DNA of 24,223 nucleotides from Pseudomonadota bacterium (GCA_023387695.1 JAEWHT010000244.1:1-24223), one strand, 5' to 3'; positions 1 to 7,828 are shown, counted from the first letter of the stretch. The notes: generated by a model not told the origin, from the letters alone. Numbers and translations: made by a program.

Positions 1-481
1 GTGGTACTTCCTGCAGAAGAAGGTGCAGCCGCATCTCGACTTCCTGGTCAACCTCGTCGACGTCCGCGACGTCGCGATGGGCCTGGTGCTGACGATGGAG
101 CGCGGCCGCATCGGCCAGCGCTACATCCTCGGTGGCGATTGCGTCAGGCTCGGCCAGATCCTGCGGATGATGTCGGCGATGAGCGGACGGCGGCAATATC
201 CGGTCGTCGTTCCCGGCAAGCTCGCCGAGCTCTCGGCCATCATGCTCGAATCGATCTCCGATCACATCACGCGCCGTGCCCCCAACGGCACCGGCGAAGG
301 CGTGCGCATCGCGCTCGCCGCAAGCGACCTCTCGATCGGCAAGGCCCGCAACGAACTCGGCTATGCGCCGCGTCCGATCGAACCGGTGCTGCGCGAAACC
401 ATCACCCATCTGCTCGCCCGCGGCGGCCAGCAGCCCTCCGGCGCCATCAAGCATCACGCTCTCTCCTCGCGCGCGAGCTGA
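1..481 (+). CDS. NAD-dependent epimerase/dehydratase (extended SDR), 3' part only
   Basis: The reading frame is open from base 2, so the start lies upstream of the window and only about 159 C-terminal residues are visible. The segment NLVDVRDVAMG followed by GRIGQRYILGG is the typical C-terminal substrate-domain signature of extended short-chain dehydrogenases annotated as dihydroflavonol-4-reductase-like or hopanoid-associated sugar epimerase (HpnA-like). The N-terminal Rossmann GxxGxxG and the YxxxK catalytic pair lie outside the window, so activity cannot be judged. A GTG at base 23 is in frame but is internal. The next gene starts 30 bases downstream on the same strand, so co-transcription is possible. 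The SDR family call is solid; the HpnA-like assignment is a guess. Confidence 0.8.
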   Translation, partial: WYFLQKKVQPHLDFLVNLVDVRDVAMGLVLTMERGRIGQRYILGGDCVRLGQILRMMSAMSGRRQYPVVVPGKLAELSAIMLESISDHITRRAPNGTGEGVRIALAASDLSIGKARNELGYAPRPIEPVLRETITHLLARGGQQPSGAIKHHALSSRAS

Positions 482-511
482 TCTGCCGCCCAAACCAAAG
501 AACCTTTCCGC

Positions 512-1135
512 ATGTCCCTCGATTTCAGCAAGCTTCTCTCCGTGGCCTGGGGTGGGTGGACCACGGCCTGGCCGACCGAACTGCTGGCCCTGATCTGGGT
601 CGGCTTTCTCGCCAGTTGGGTCGGCGCTTCGTTCTGGCAGGGCCAGACCAAGAAGCAGGTCATGACGCTGGAGTCGCAGCGCTATCGCCTGCCGATCCTG
701 GTCGGCGGCATCCTGTACACGCCGTGGATTGCGGCAGCGTTGGGCTGGAAGCCGCTCTGGGTGCTCGGCGACACCGGCATCGCCGTCGCCGCGATCCTCT
801 CGATCGCCGGCATCGCCTTCGCCTGGTGGGCCCGGCTGCATCTCGGAAAATTCTGGTCCAACACCATCACCCACAAGGAAGACCACCGCGTCATCGACAC
901 CGGCCCCTATGGCCTCGTGCGTCACCCGATCTACACCGGGTTGATCTTCGGCATGCTCGTCACCGGCATCGCGATCGGCCTGGTCACGACGATCCTCGGC
1001 GCGATCCTGATCTCGCTCGGCATGTGGCAGAAGGGGCGGATGGAAGAGGTGTTCCTGTCGAAGGAGCTCGGCGAGGAGGCCTACGGTGCCTATTGCCGCC
1101 GCGTGCCGATGATCATCCCGTTCACGTCGCCGTAG
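512..1135 (+). CDS. Isoprenylcysteine carboxyl methyltransferase (ICMT/PEMT) family membrane protein
   Basis: This is a 207-residue integral membrane protein with about four or five hydrophobic segments. The C-terminal half carries the family hallmark: TGPYGLVRHPIYTG at about residues 130-143, then a long hydrophobic hairpin and a final RVPMIIPF segment. In ICMT/PEMT-fold enzymes this RHPxYxG region forms the S-adenosylmethionine pocket in the membrane. Bacterial members methylate lipids or small lipophilic substrates, and many have unknown targets, so no substrate is assigned. The ATG at 512 starts the protein just before the first hydrophobic segment. It lies 30 bases after the epimerase-like gene and is followed by a strong dyad at 1176-1220. 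Confidence 0.8.
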   Translation: MSLDFSKLLSVAWGGWTTAWPTELLALIWVGFLASWVGASFWQGQTKKQVMTLESQRYRLPILVGGILYTPWIAAALGWKPLWVLGDTGIAVAAILSIAGIAFAWWARLHLGKFWSNTITHKEDHRVIDTGPYGLVRHPIYTGLIFGMLVTGIAIGLVTTILGAILISLGMWQKGRMEEVFLSKELGEEAYGAYCRRVPMIIPFTSP

Positions 1136-1175
1136 TGAAGGCGGCGCGGGAACTGTCCCGGTACGTCCCCATGCA

Positions 1176-1220
1176 AATTCGATCAGCAGCTATTCCATCG
1201 GAATAGACACTGATCGAGTT
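1176..1220 (+). terminator. Long imperfect hairpin after the ICMT-family gene
   Basis: Bases 1176-1186 pair with 1210-1220 (11 pairs including one G-T). After a 3x3 internal loop, CTATTCC (1190-1196) pairs with GGAATAG (1200-1206) around the loop ATC. The structure begins 40 bases after the stop codon at 1135. There is no clean T-run, so it may be a terminator, a transcript-end stabiliser or a dyad regulator site. The rest of the 1136-1379 gap shows no gene. Confidence 0.45.
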
Positions 1221-1379
1221 CCGCCCCGGTTGACCTTTTTACCGCCAGCCAGTTGGATGCGCGCGCAAAAAGGCACGACGACGTTCCATCGGAGATCTGG
1301 AGAGATCGACGATCAGGCATAGGCCCGCGCGGGGCTTGGTGCGATCCGGACCGTGCCGCAGGTTCGACAGGGGCTTCTC

Positions 1380-2684
1380 ATGACCTTTTCCAGTATCTTC
1401 GCGCAGTTCGTCGCCCTCGTCGGCGGCGTCGCACTGCAATGGCGCAAACTCTCCGGCACTGCGCCCGCGCCGGCCTGGGGCCAGGCGCCGGCCATTCCCG
1501 AAGCCAAGCCGCAGGGCGCGCTGCCCACGCTGAAGATGCCGACCGCACGCGGCTGGAGCGCGGGCCAGAAGCCGACGGTTGCTCCCGGACTCAAGGTCAA
1601 CGCTTTTGCGACCGATCTCGACCATCCGCGCTGGATCGAGGTGCTGCCCAACGGCGACGTGCTGATCGCTGAAGCGACGCAGATCGCCGGCACGCCGCGC
1701 AGCGTGTTCCATTATGCGATGCAAGCGACGATGCGGCGGGCCGCGGCACTCGGCGTTTCCGCCAACCGCATCACACTGCTGCGCGACAAGGACGGCGACG
1801 GTGTTGCTGAAGTCCGCGGCGCCTTCATGGAGAATCTCAGCCAGCCCTTCGGCATGGCGCTGGTCGGCAACACCTTCTATGTCGGCAACACCGACGGCGT
1901 GATGGCCTTCCCCTATGTCGCCAATGCCGACAGTATCACCGCGCCGGGCAAGCGGCTCACCACCTTCAAGCCGAACGGACACTGGACGCGCAGCCTGCTC
2001 GCAAGCCCCGACGGCAAGAAGCTCTATGCGGGCGTCGGCTCGCTCAGCAACATCGCCGAGATGGGCATGCAGGTCGAGGAAGGCCGCGCCGCGGTTTACG
2101 AGCTCGACCTCGTCGCCGGCACGCATCGCATCTTTGGTGCGGGCTTGCGCAATCCCGTCGGGCTCGCCTGGGAGCCGAACACGAACGTGCTCTGGACCGT
2201 CGTCAACGAACGCGACGGCCTCGGCGACGAGACGCCGCCGGATTATCTGACCTCGGTGCGTGATGGCGGCTTCTACGGCTGGCCCTATTGCTATTGGGGC
2301 AAGACGGTGGACGACCGCGTGCCGCAGGATCCCGCGATGGTCGCCAAGGCGCTTCAGCCGGACTACGCGCTCGGCGGCCACACCGCCTCGCTCGGCCTCT
2401 GCTGGATGCCCGCCGGCACTCTGCCCGGATTCCCCGACGGCATGGTGATCGGCCAGCACGGATCGTGGAATCGCAGCACGCTGTCCGGCTACAAGCTGGT
2501 GTTCATCCCCTTCGAGAACGGCAAGCCCTCCGGCCCCGGTCGCGACATCCTGTCGGGCTTCCTGTCGCCGGACGAGAAGGAATCCTACGGCCGCCCGGTT
2601 GGCGTCGTCATCGGCCCAGACAAGAAGTCGCTGCTGATGGCCGACGACGTCGGCAACGTGATCTGGCGCGTGACGGGCGCCTAA
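1380..2684 (+). CDS. Sorbosone dehydrogenase family protein (PQQ-type six-bladed beta-propeller)
   Basis: The 434-residue protein belongs to the soluble aldose/sorbosone dehydrogenase propeller family. It shows the characteristic strings LPNGDVLIAEA, GLRNPVGLAWEPN, NERDGLGDETPPDY, GGFYGWPYCYWG and ending VADDVGNVIWRVTG-like (here MADDVGNVIWRVTG). Enzymes of this fold oxidise sugars or sugar aldehydes using pyrroloquinoline quinone in the periplasm; the substrate here is unknown. I chose the ATG at 1380 over the in-frame GTG at 1353 because AGGGG lies just upstream and the N-terminus then begins with a hydrophobic stretch (FAQFVALVGGVAL) that could be a signal or anchor. It probably has its own promoter in the 244-base gap upstream. 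The stop is three bases from the end of the convergent next gene. Confidence 0.88.
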   Translation: MTFSSIFAQFVALVGGVALQWRKLSGTAPAPAWGQAPAIPEAKPQGALPTLKMPTARGWSAGQKPTVAPGLKVNAFATDLDHPRWIEVLPNGDVLIAEATQIAGTPRSVFHYAMQATMRRAAALGVSANRITLLRDKDGDGVAEVRGAFMENLSQPFGMALVGNTFYVGNTDGVMAFPYVANADSITAPGKRLTTFKPNGHWTRSLLASPDGKKLYAGVGSLSNIAEMGMQVEEGRAAVYELDLVAGTHRIFGAGLRNPVGLAWEPNTNVLWTVVNERDGLGDETPPDYLTSVRDGGFYGWPYCYWGKTVDDRVPQDPAMVAKALQPDYALGGHTASLGLCWMPAGTLPGFPDGMVIGQHGSWNRSTLSGYKLVFIPFENGKPSGPGRDILSGFLSPDEKESYGRPVGVVIGPDKKSLLMADDVGNVIWRVTGA

Positions 2685-2687
2685 AAG

Positions 2688-3512
2688 TTACGTCCCCACA
2701 CACAGCGTGGCGCGCTGCTTCTTCAGCAGCGCGATCACGGACAGCGCCGTAATCATCCCGGTCTTGGGATTTTCGGACGGGATGTTCTCGATGCCCATCG
2801 AGAACCGCGCGGAGTCGGCCTCGACCTCGATGCGATGAACGTTGCGCGTCACGGTGGGATCGGCCCAAACCTGCATCTGGGTGCGATCGGGCCCGATGCC
2901 CGCCAGCGACAACGCAACGGCGACATTGACGTTCGCCGGAAAGCCCTTCGCCGCGTCGCGTGCGCTGCCCTCGAACAGCTTGAGCGGTTCGCGCAGATTG
3001 TCGATGTCGATCTTGTTCTCGACGATAAAGGGCGCACCCTTGAGCCCGTCGACCGGCTTGCGCGTGACCATCTTCACCGAATGAATGGTGCCGACCGCGG
3101 CGGCGTTGACGGCATCGAGCCCGATCAGCGCACCTGTTGGCACAAGGATGCGGCCGCCATTGGCGCGGGCGAGATCAATCAGGTCGTAATTGTCGAGCAG
3201 CCCGCCGACGCTGACGACGATCGCGGACTTGCCGCGCTTCACCGCGGGCTCGACGATCGCTCGCAATTGGCTGGTTGGTGCACACTCGACCACGAGATCG
3301 GCGGCATCGCCGAGCTGATCGATCGGCAGGATTTGCCGCTGATGGCGCAGACCGGCGAGAAACGCCTGATGCTTGGCAGGATCGCGGACAGCCACGGCTG
3401 ACAGCTTCAGCCCCTCGATGCCCTGATCGAGTGCGGTCGCGATCTTGGTACCGATCGAGCCCAGGCCCGCAATAGCCACCCGCAATTCGTTCGAGGCCTT
3501 CTGTGCAGTCAT
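2688..3512 (-). CDS. nadX: Aspartate dehydrogenase-like NAD(P)-dependent oxidoreductase
   Basis: The 274-residue protein has an N-terminal Rossmann motif GLGSIG at residues 16-21 and the C-terminal AspDH domain with FPANVNVAVALSLAG and, near residue 248, NPKTG. L-aspartate dehydrogenases catalyse the reversible NAD(P)-linked deamination of aspartate to oxaloacetate (via iminoaspartate). The ATG at 3512 is preferred because AAGGAAG lies 8 bases upstream; a GTG at 3554 overlapping the LysR stop would add 14 unconvincing residues. The gene sits 38 bases after the LysR gene on the same strand, so they are likely co-transcribed. They diverge from a tartrate permease/dehydrogenase pair, which suggests a role in C4 dicarboxylate/amino-acid interconversion rather than NAD synthesis. 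The family is well supported; the in vivo substrate is inferred. Confidence 0.82.
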   Translation of the reverse strand: MTAQKASNELRVAIAGLGSIGTKIATALDQGIEGLKLSAVAVRDPAKHQAFLAGLRHQRQILPIDQLGDAADLVVECAPTSQLRAIVEPAVKRGKSAIVVSVGGLLDNYDLIDLARANGGRILVPTGALIGLDAVNAAAVGTIHSVKMVTRKPVDGLKGAPFIVENKIDIDNLREPLKLFEGSARDAAKGFPANVNVAVALSLAGIGPDRTQMQVWADPTVTRNVHRIEVEADSARFSMGIENIPSENPKTGMITALSVIALLKKQRATLCVGT

Positions 3513-3550
3513 CGCATCGCTTCCTTTGTCCAGGCCAGAGTCATAACCGC

Positions 3551-4468
3551 TCACGCCTCCCGCGCATAGCTGCGCAGGCGCGCCTCCAGCACTGCGAGCA
3601 TGGCATCACGGGCGGGATCGCGTGAGCCGCGCAGCCAGGCCGCCGCTAGCGGCAGGCGCCCGACAGGGCCGCTCTGCTTTGGCCGGAGCGGCACGAAGCG
3701 GACGCCCGTCACCGCCATCCGCGTGGTCCAGCGCGGCACGATCGCGACGCCAAGCTTGGTAGCGACCAGATTGATGATGGTCTGCTTCTCGTCGGCGACC
3801 TGCACGATGCGCGGCGTCAAGCCGGCCTGCTCGAACAGCTTTATCGTGAGGTCGTGGCTATGCGGGCGCGAGCGACGATCCGGCACCAGCATCGCCTCGT
3901 CGGCGATGTCGGCGAGCGTGATCGACTTGCGCGATGCGAGTGCGTGGCGCTGCGGAAACGCCACGATCGCGGTCTCCTGAAGCAGAGGCCGAAATTCGAG
4001 CCGCTTGTCCGCCCGGTCAGGCGGACGGACGAAGGCGAGATCGAGCGCACCGGTCAGGATCTTTGGCAATAGACGAATGGTCTTGTCCTCGAGAAGCTGC
4101 ACCGCGACCTCGGGATGTCCGGCACGGAAGTCGCGCAAGAGCAGCGGCAGCAGCCCGGCCGCGGCGCTGTCGATCGCGCCGACCCGCAGCCGCCGCGCGG
4201 CGCCTTCGCGCGAGCGGTTGCGCAAATTGCTCTCGACGGCCTCAACCCTGGCAAGGATGGCGCGGGCATCGCGCAGCAGCGTCGTACCGTCCTCAGTGAG
4301 CGACACCGCACGGGTCGTGCGCGCGAACAGCCGCGTCCCCAAATCCTCTTCCAGCAGTCTGATCTGGCGCCCAAGCGCGGACGGCAGCATCTGCAGATGC
4401 TGCGCTGCGCGGCCGAAATGCAGCTGCTCGGCCGCCGCCACGAAGCATCGCAACTGATGCAATTCCAT
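3551..4468 (-). CDS. LysR-type transcriptional regulator
   Basis: This 305-residue protein starts with the canonical LysR winged helix-turn-helix (MELHQLRCFVAAAEQLHFGR, then alanine- and leucine-rich helices to GTRLFARTTRAVSLTEDG, residues 1-65). A linker helix and a periplasmic-binding-protein-like effector domain follow (about residues 90-300). The ATG at 4468 is preceded by GAGAGGA at a suitable distance. It is divergent from the MFS permease/tartrate dehydrogenase operon, the classical LysR arrangement, and lies just upstream of the aspartate-dehydrogenase-like gene on its own strand. I infer that it controls both, probably in response to a hydroxy-dicarboxylate such as tartrate. The effector cannot be read from sequence. 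Confidence 0.9.
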   Translation of the reverse strand: MELHQLRCFVAAAEQLHFGRAAQHLQMLPSALGRQIRLLEEDLGTRLFARTTRAVSLTEDGTTLLRDARAILARVEAVESNLRNRSREGAARRLRVGAIDSAAAGLLPLLLRDFRAGHPEVAVQLLEDKTIRLLPKILTGALDLAFVRPPDRADKRLEFRPLLQETAIVAFPQRHALASRKSITLADIADEAMLVPDRRSRPHSHDLTIKLFEQAGLTPRIVQVADEKQTIINLVATKLGVAIVPRWTTRMAVTGVRFVPLRPKQSGPVGRLPLAAAWLRGSRDPARDAMLAVLEARLRSYAREA

Positions 4469-4498
4469 CCCGGGTCCTCTCGTCTTGTCTTACGAGGA

Positions 4499-4519
4499 TT
4501 ATATCATTTTTTTGTATAA
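4499..4519. promoter_or_regulatory. AT-rich dyad in the LysR/MFS divergent intergenic region
   Basis: TTATA (4499-4503) is repeated inverted as TATAA (4515-4519) with an 11-base spacer. It stands in a conspicuous AT-rich patch in otherwise GC-rich DNA, 31 bases upstream of the LysR start and about 105 bases upstream of the permease start. A dyad here is expected for LysR autoregulation and activation of the divergent operon. It does not match the textbook T-N11-A exactly, so it is a candidate only. Confidence 0.35.
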
Positions 4520-4624
4520 ACCAGCGCCAATTGAGTGCGACGCCTGCCCCCGCCTAGGTTCATGACCGGCGTAGACCTCAGGGTCCGCCGCCATAACCAA
4601 GAACCGGAACTTTGGGAGGCCAGG

Positions 4625-5923
4625 GTGGCGAGCGAAATTCAGACGCGCGTGCTGCGCAAGATCAGCTGGCGCATCGTTCCCTTCATCATGCTGCTGTACT
4701 TCGTGGCCTTCATCGACCGCGTCAATATCGGCTTCGCATCGCTGACGATGAACAAGGACCTCGGCCTGTCGTCGACCGTCTACGGCCTGGGCTCCGGTAT
4801 CTTCTTCTGGGGTTATTTCTTGTTCGAGGTGCCCTCCAACATCATCCTGCACAAGGTCGGCGCGCGGATCTGGATCGCGCGGGTGATGATCACCTGGGGC
4901 CTGGTCTCGGCGGCGATGGCCTTCGTGCAAGGCGCGAACAGCTTCTACGCCTTGCGCTTCCTGCTCGGCGTCGCAGAGGCCGGCTTCTTCCCCGGCATCA
5001 TTCTCTATCTCTCCTACTGGTTCCCCGCACGCCAGCGCGCCGCGGTGACTGCCCTGTTCATGGCGGCCGCACCACTCTCGACCGTGCTGGGCTCGCCGGT
5101 CTCCGGCGCGCTGCTGGAGATGGACGGCCTGCTCGGCTTCAAGGGATGGCAATGGCTGTTCGTGCTGGAAGCGGTGCCGGCCGTTTTGCTCGGCTTCGTC
5201 GTGCTGGCGTTCCTCACCGACCGGCCCGAGAAGGCCAAATGGCTGGCCGAGGACGAGCGCCGCTGGCTGGTCGAGACCATGAACGAAGAAACCACCAGCA
5301 AGGCGGCGACCGCGAGCCACAGCATCTGGCGCGGGCTTGCCGATCCGCGCGTGCTGGCACTGTCGTTGATCTATTTCGGCACCTCGGCCGGTCTCTATAC
5401 GCTCGGCATCTGGGCGCCGCAGATCATCAAGCAATTCGGCCTGTCCTCGCTGCAGATCGGCTTCCTCAATGCACTGCCGGCGACGGCCGCCGTCGTCGCC
5501 ATGGTGCTGTGGGCGCAGCATTCGGACCGCACCGGCGAGCGCACCTGGCACGTCGTGATCGCCTGCCTGATCGCGGCTGCGGGCCTTGCCTATGCCGGCC
5601 TTGCGTCCGGCGTGGTCGCGGTGCTGATCGCGCTGACGCTGGTGAACATCGGCATCTCCTCGGCCAAGCCGCCGCTCTGGAGCATGCCGACACTGTTCCT
5701 CTCCGGCCCCGCGGCTGCCGCCGGCATCGCCACCATCAACTCGATCGGCAATCTCGGCGGCTTCGTCGGACCCGCCATGATCGGCTGGATCAAGGACCAG
5801 ACCGGCAGCTTTGTCGGCGGGCTTTACTTCGTTAGCGGCCTGCTCGTTCTCTCGGCGGTCCTGACCCTGCTATTGTCGCGCGCGCAGACCGCGCCCGTCG
5901 AACCCGTCCCTCAATCCCACTGA
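4625..5923 (+). CDS. MFS transporter, anion:cation symporter type (probable tartrate permease)
   Basis: The 432-residue protein has about 12 hydrophobic segments. It opens with KISWRIVPFIMLLYFVAFIDRVNIGFA, the signature start of the anion:cation symporter family that includes tartrate (TtuB), phthalate and galactonate permeases. A central hydrophilic loop lies near residues 200-235. I chose the GTG at 4625 because GGGAGG (4614-4619) sits 5 bases before it and family members start at this point; upstream in-frame starts at 4535 and 4562 would add a charged extension without a ribosome site. The next gene, tartrate dehydrogenase, begins 21 bases after its stop, so the two are an operon. Tartrate as substrate is inferred from that neighbour. 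Confidence 0.87.
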   Translation: MASEIQTRVLRKISWRIVPFIMLLYFVAFIDRVNIGFASLTMNKDLGLSSTVYGLGSGIFFWGYFLFEVPSNIILHKVGARIWIARVMITWGLVSAAMAFVQGANSFYALRFLLGVAEAGFFPGIILYLSYWFPARQRAAVTALFMAAAPLSTVLGSPVSGALLEMDGLLGFKGWQWLFVLEAVPAVLLGFVVLAFLTDRPEKAKWLAEDERRWLVETMNEETTSKAATASHSIWRGLADPRVLALSLIYFGTSAGLYTLGIWAPQIIKQFGLSSLQIGFLNALPATAAVVAMVLWAQHSDRTGERTWHVVIACLIAAAGLAYAGLASGVVAVLIALTLVNIGISSAKPPLWSMPTLFLSGPAAAAGIATINSIGNLGGFVGPAMIGWIKDQTGSFVGGLYFVSGLLVLSAVLTLLLSRAQTAPVEPVPQSH

Positions 5924-5944
5924 CACCCCAAACGGAGCATCCTC

Positions 5945-7018
5945 ATGCGCACCCATTCGATTGCAGCCATTCCCGCCGACGGCATCGGCCCCGAAGTCAT
6001 CTCGGCCGGAATCCGCGTGCTGGAGGCCCTCGCAAAACGCAGCGGCGACCTCGCCTTCAACGTCAAGACCTTCGACTGGGGCTCGGACTATTACAAGAAG
6101 CACGGCGTGATGATGCCGGCCGATGGCCTCGCTGAGCTGAAGAAGTTCGACGCGATCTACTTCGGCGCGGTCGGCGCGCCTGACGTGCCCGACCACATCA
6201 CGCTGTGGGGCCTGCGCCTGCCGATCTGCCAGGGCTTTGACCAATACGCCAATGTGCGACCGACCAAGATCCTGCCCGGCGTCGCCTCGCCGCTTCGTAA
6301 TGTCGGCGTCGGCGATCTCGACTGGGTGATCGTGCGCGAGAATTCGGAAGGCGAATATGCCGGAATGGGCGGCCGCGCGCACAAGGGCCTGCCGGAAGAG
6401 GTCGGCACGGAAGTTGCCGTCTTCACCCGCGTCGGCGTCACGCGCATCATGCGCTACGCTTTCCAGCTCGCCCAGTCGCGTCCGCGCAAGTTTTTGACCG
6501 TGGTGACCAAGTCGAACGCGCAGCGCCACGGCATGGTGATGTGGGACGAGATCGCAGCTGAAGTCGCCACCGAATTCCCCGACGTGACCTGGGACAAGAT
6601 GCTGGTCGACGCCATGACGGTGCGCATGACGCTGCATCCGAAGAGCCTCGACACCATCGTCGCGACCAATCTTCACGCAGACATCCTCTCCGACCTCGCC
6701 GGCGCGCTCGCGGGCAGCCTCGGCGTCGCACCGACCGGCAACATCGATCCGCAGCGCCGCTTCCCCTCGATGTTCGAGCCGATCCACGGCTCGGCCTTCG
6801 ACATCACCGGCAAGGGCATCGCCAACCCTGTCGCGACGTTCTGGACCGGCGCACAGATGCTCGAGCATCTCGGCGAGAAGGACGCCGCGGCCCGGCTGAT
6901 GAAAGCCGTCGAGCGTGTCTGCGCGGCCGGCGTGCTGACGCCCGACGTCGGCGGCAAGGCCACGACGAGGGAAGTGACCGATGCCGTGATCGACGCGATC
7001 CACGGCTCGAACGTGTAG
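5945..7018 (+). CDS. ttuC: Tartrate dehydrogenase (isocitrate/isopropylmalate dehydrogenase family)
   Basis: This 357-residue enzyme of the beta-decarboxylating dehydrogenase family shows PADGIGPEV near the N-terminus, FGAVGAP at 73-79, RENSEGEYAG at 131-140, the catalytic-region Lys189 (VTKSN), metal-binding aspartates around D222, D246 and D250 (TNLHADILSD) and EPIHGSAFDITGKGIANP at 278-294. The TLWGLRLP and FDQYANVRP segments are typical of tartrate dehydrogenases, which oxidise tartrate to oxaloglycolate and may decarboxylate malate or tartrate with NAD and Mn2+. Length matches the family (about 355-365). A GGAG lies 7 bases before the ATG. It is the second gene of the permease operon and probably under the divergent LysR protein. 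Substrate range within this promiscuous family is not certain. Confidence 0.87.
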   Translation: MRTHSIAAIPADGIGPEVISAGIRVLEALAKRSGDLAFNVKTFDWGSDYYKKHGVMMPADGLAELKKFDAIYFGAVGAPDVPDHITLWGLRLPICQGFDQYANVRPTKILPGVASPLRNVGVGDLDWVIVRENSEGEYAGMGGRAHKGLPEEVGTEVAVFTRVGVTRIMRYAFQLAQSRPRKFLTVVTKSNAQRHGMVMWDEIAAEVATEFPDVTWDKMLVDAMTVRMTLHPKSLDTIVATNLHADILSDLAGALAGSLGVAPTGNIDPQRRFPSMFEPIHGSAFDITGKGIANPVATFWTGAQMLEHLGEKDAAARLMKAVERVCAAGVLTPDVGGKATTREVTDAVIDAIHGSNV

Positions 7019-7108
7019 GGACTGAATGGATCCAGCACCGCGAAAGCGAGCAGTCGATCGTTCGCCGGTTTACCAAGAGGCGGGACTCAAAAAATTTCGT
7101 CCCCCCTC

Positions 7109-7137
7109 TTGAAACCAAAATCGTGTTTTTTTATTTT
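7109..7137 (+). promoter_or_regulatory. Sigma70-type promoter of the hsp20 transcript
   Basis: TTGAAA (7109-7114) and TATTTT (7132-7137) are separated by exactly 17 bases. The expected transcription start, about 7 bases downstream, falls at 7144, the first base of the first hairpin of the ROSE leader. That agreement supports both calls. Rhizobial ROSE-controlled genes are known to use housekeeping promoters, with heat control acting at translation. Confidence 0.7.
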
Positions 7138-7143
7138 TCCGTT

Positions 7144-7253
7144 GCCGCCGAGAGGTGGCATTCCCGGCGCCTGATGGGTCGGGAAAGATTGAGACGGGCA
7201 CCGGTCTTTTCCAGTGCCGCTCGTATCCATTTTGCTCCTTGGAGGATCTGGCT
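7144..7253 (+). ncRNA. ROSE-type RNA thermometer in the hsp20 5' leader
   Basis: The leader folds as a series of hairpins. GCCGCC (7144-7149) pairs with GGTGGC (7154-7159) around a GAGA loop. TTCCCG (7161-7166) pairs with CGGGAA (7180-7185). GGCAC (7197-7201) pairs with GTGCC (7214-7218). The last element, 7232-7247, reads TTGCTCCTTGGAGGAT, which matches the conserved 3' hairpin of ROSE elements, where the UUGCU strand masks the GGAGGAU Shine-Dalgarno. In this class the hairpin melts on heat shock and allows translation of small heat-shock genes. The start codon follows 6 bases later. Identification rests on recalled ROSE consensus plus visible pairing. Confidence 0.85.
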
Positions 7254-7709
7254 ATGCGCACTTACGACTTCTCTCCCCTCTGGCGTTCGACCATCGGCTT
7301 CGATCGCCTCTTCGACCTCGTTGAGACGGCACAGCGTGCCAGCGAGGACAATTATCCCCCCTACAACATCGAGCGTGTCAGCGACGATCGCTACCAGATT
7401 TCGCTGGCGATTGCGGGCTTCTCGCCCGACGAGATCTCGGTGACTGCCGAGCAGAACGCACTGACCGTAGAGGGTCACAAGGCCGACAAGGCCGAACGCG
7501 AATATCTCTACCGAGGCATTTCCGCGCGTCCGTTCAAGCGGCAGTTCAACCTCGCCGACTATGTCCAGGTGAAGAGCGCCGCGTTCGAGAACGGCCTGCT
7601 GAAGATCGAACTGATGCGGGAAATTCCCGATGCCATGAAGCCGCGGCGAATCCCCATCAATGGCGTGGCTGCCGGCACCGTGCACCAGCTCGAGAGCAAG
7701 GCCGCCTGA
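7254..7709 (+). CDS. Hsp20/alpha-crystallin family small heat shock protein (IbpA-like)
   Basis: The 151-residue protein has an N-terminal arm (MRTYDFSPLWRSTIGFDRLFDLVE), an alpha-crystallin domain at about residues 35-130 with YPPYNIERVSDDRYQISLAIAGF, and the strand FENGLLKIELMREIP, ending in a short tail. This is the class A rhizobial Hsp20 type, an ATP-independent holdase that binds unfolding proteins in the cytoplasm. The ATG at 7254 is fixed by the ROSE-borne GGAGGAT; a longer in-frame start at 7155 would lie inside the thermometer. Regulation is therefore heat-induced translation from a constitutive promoter. A 9-bp GC hairpin follows 25 bases after the stop. Confidence 0.95.
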   Translation: MRTYDFSPLWRSTIGFDRLFDLVETAQRASEDNYPPYNIERVSDDRYQISLAIAGFSPDEISVTAEQNALTVEGHKADKAEREYLYRGISARPFKRQFNLADYVQVKSAAFENGLLKIELMREIPDAMKPRRIPINGVAAGTVHQLESKAA

Positions 7710-7734
7710 ACTTCGTCGATTGGAGGCTTGGTAC

Positions 7735-7757
7735 TCCCGCCCGATCTCCGGGCGGGA
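7735..7757 (+). terminator. GC-rich hairpin after hsp20
   Basis: TCCCGCCCG (7735-7743) pairs perfectly with CGGGCGGGA (7749-7757), 9 base pairs around a 5-base loop ATCTC. It begins 25 bases after the hsp20 stop. There is no T-run, so it may terminate weakly or protect the hsp20 mRNA end while letting some transcription reach the small genes downstream. Confidence 0.55.
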
Positions 7758-7828
7758 TCAACCTTGGCCGTCCATTTCGGACCGTATTGCAGACCAGAGG
7801 TTTAGCGAAAGGAGAAGGAGGACCTCTC

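Noticed and set aside
1..1206. Open frame of 401 codons in frame 1 on the plus strand
   Set aside because: It overlaps two genes with recognisable families in other frames and its translation is arginine/proline-rich shadow sequence typical of GC-rich DNA.
1239..2459. 406-codon frame on the minus strand
   Set aside because: It lies antisense to the sorbosone-dehydrogenase-like gene, whose motifs run through the whole region; the minus frame has no domain.
4499..5551. 350-codon frame on the minus strand
   Set aside because: Antisense shadow of the MFS permease; very rich in His, Gln, Arg and Asp with no recognisable motif.
7082..7103. GGGAC/GTCCC hairpin after the tartrate dehydrogenase gene
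   Set aside because: Only 5 pairs with a 12-base loop and no T-run directly after it; too weak to call a terminator.
7754..7795. TTGGCC-N15-TATTGC as a separate promoter for the three small genes
   Set aside because: The spacing is short and the -35 is weak; not enough to call.
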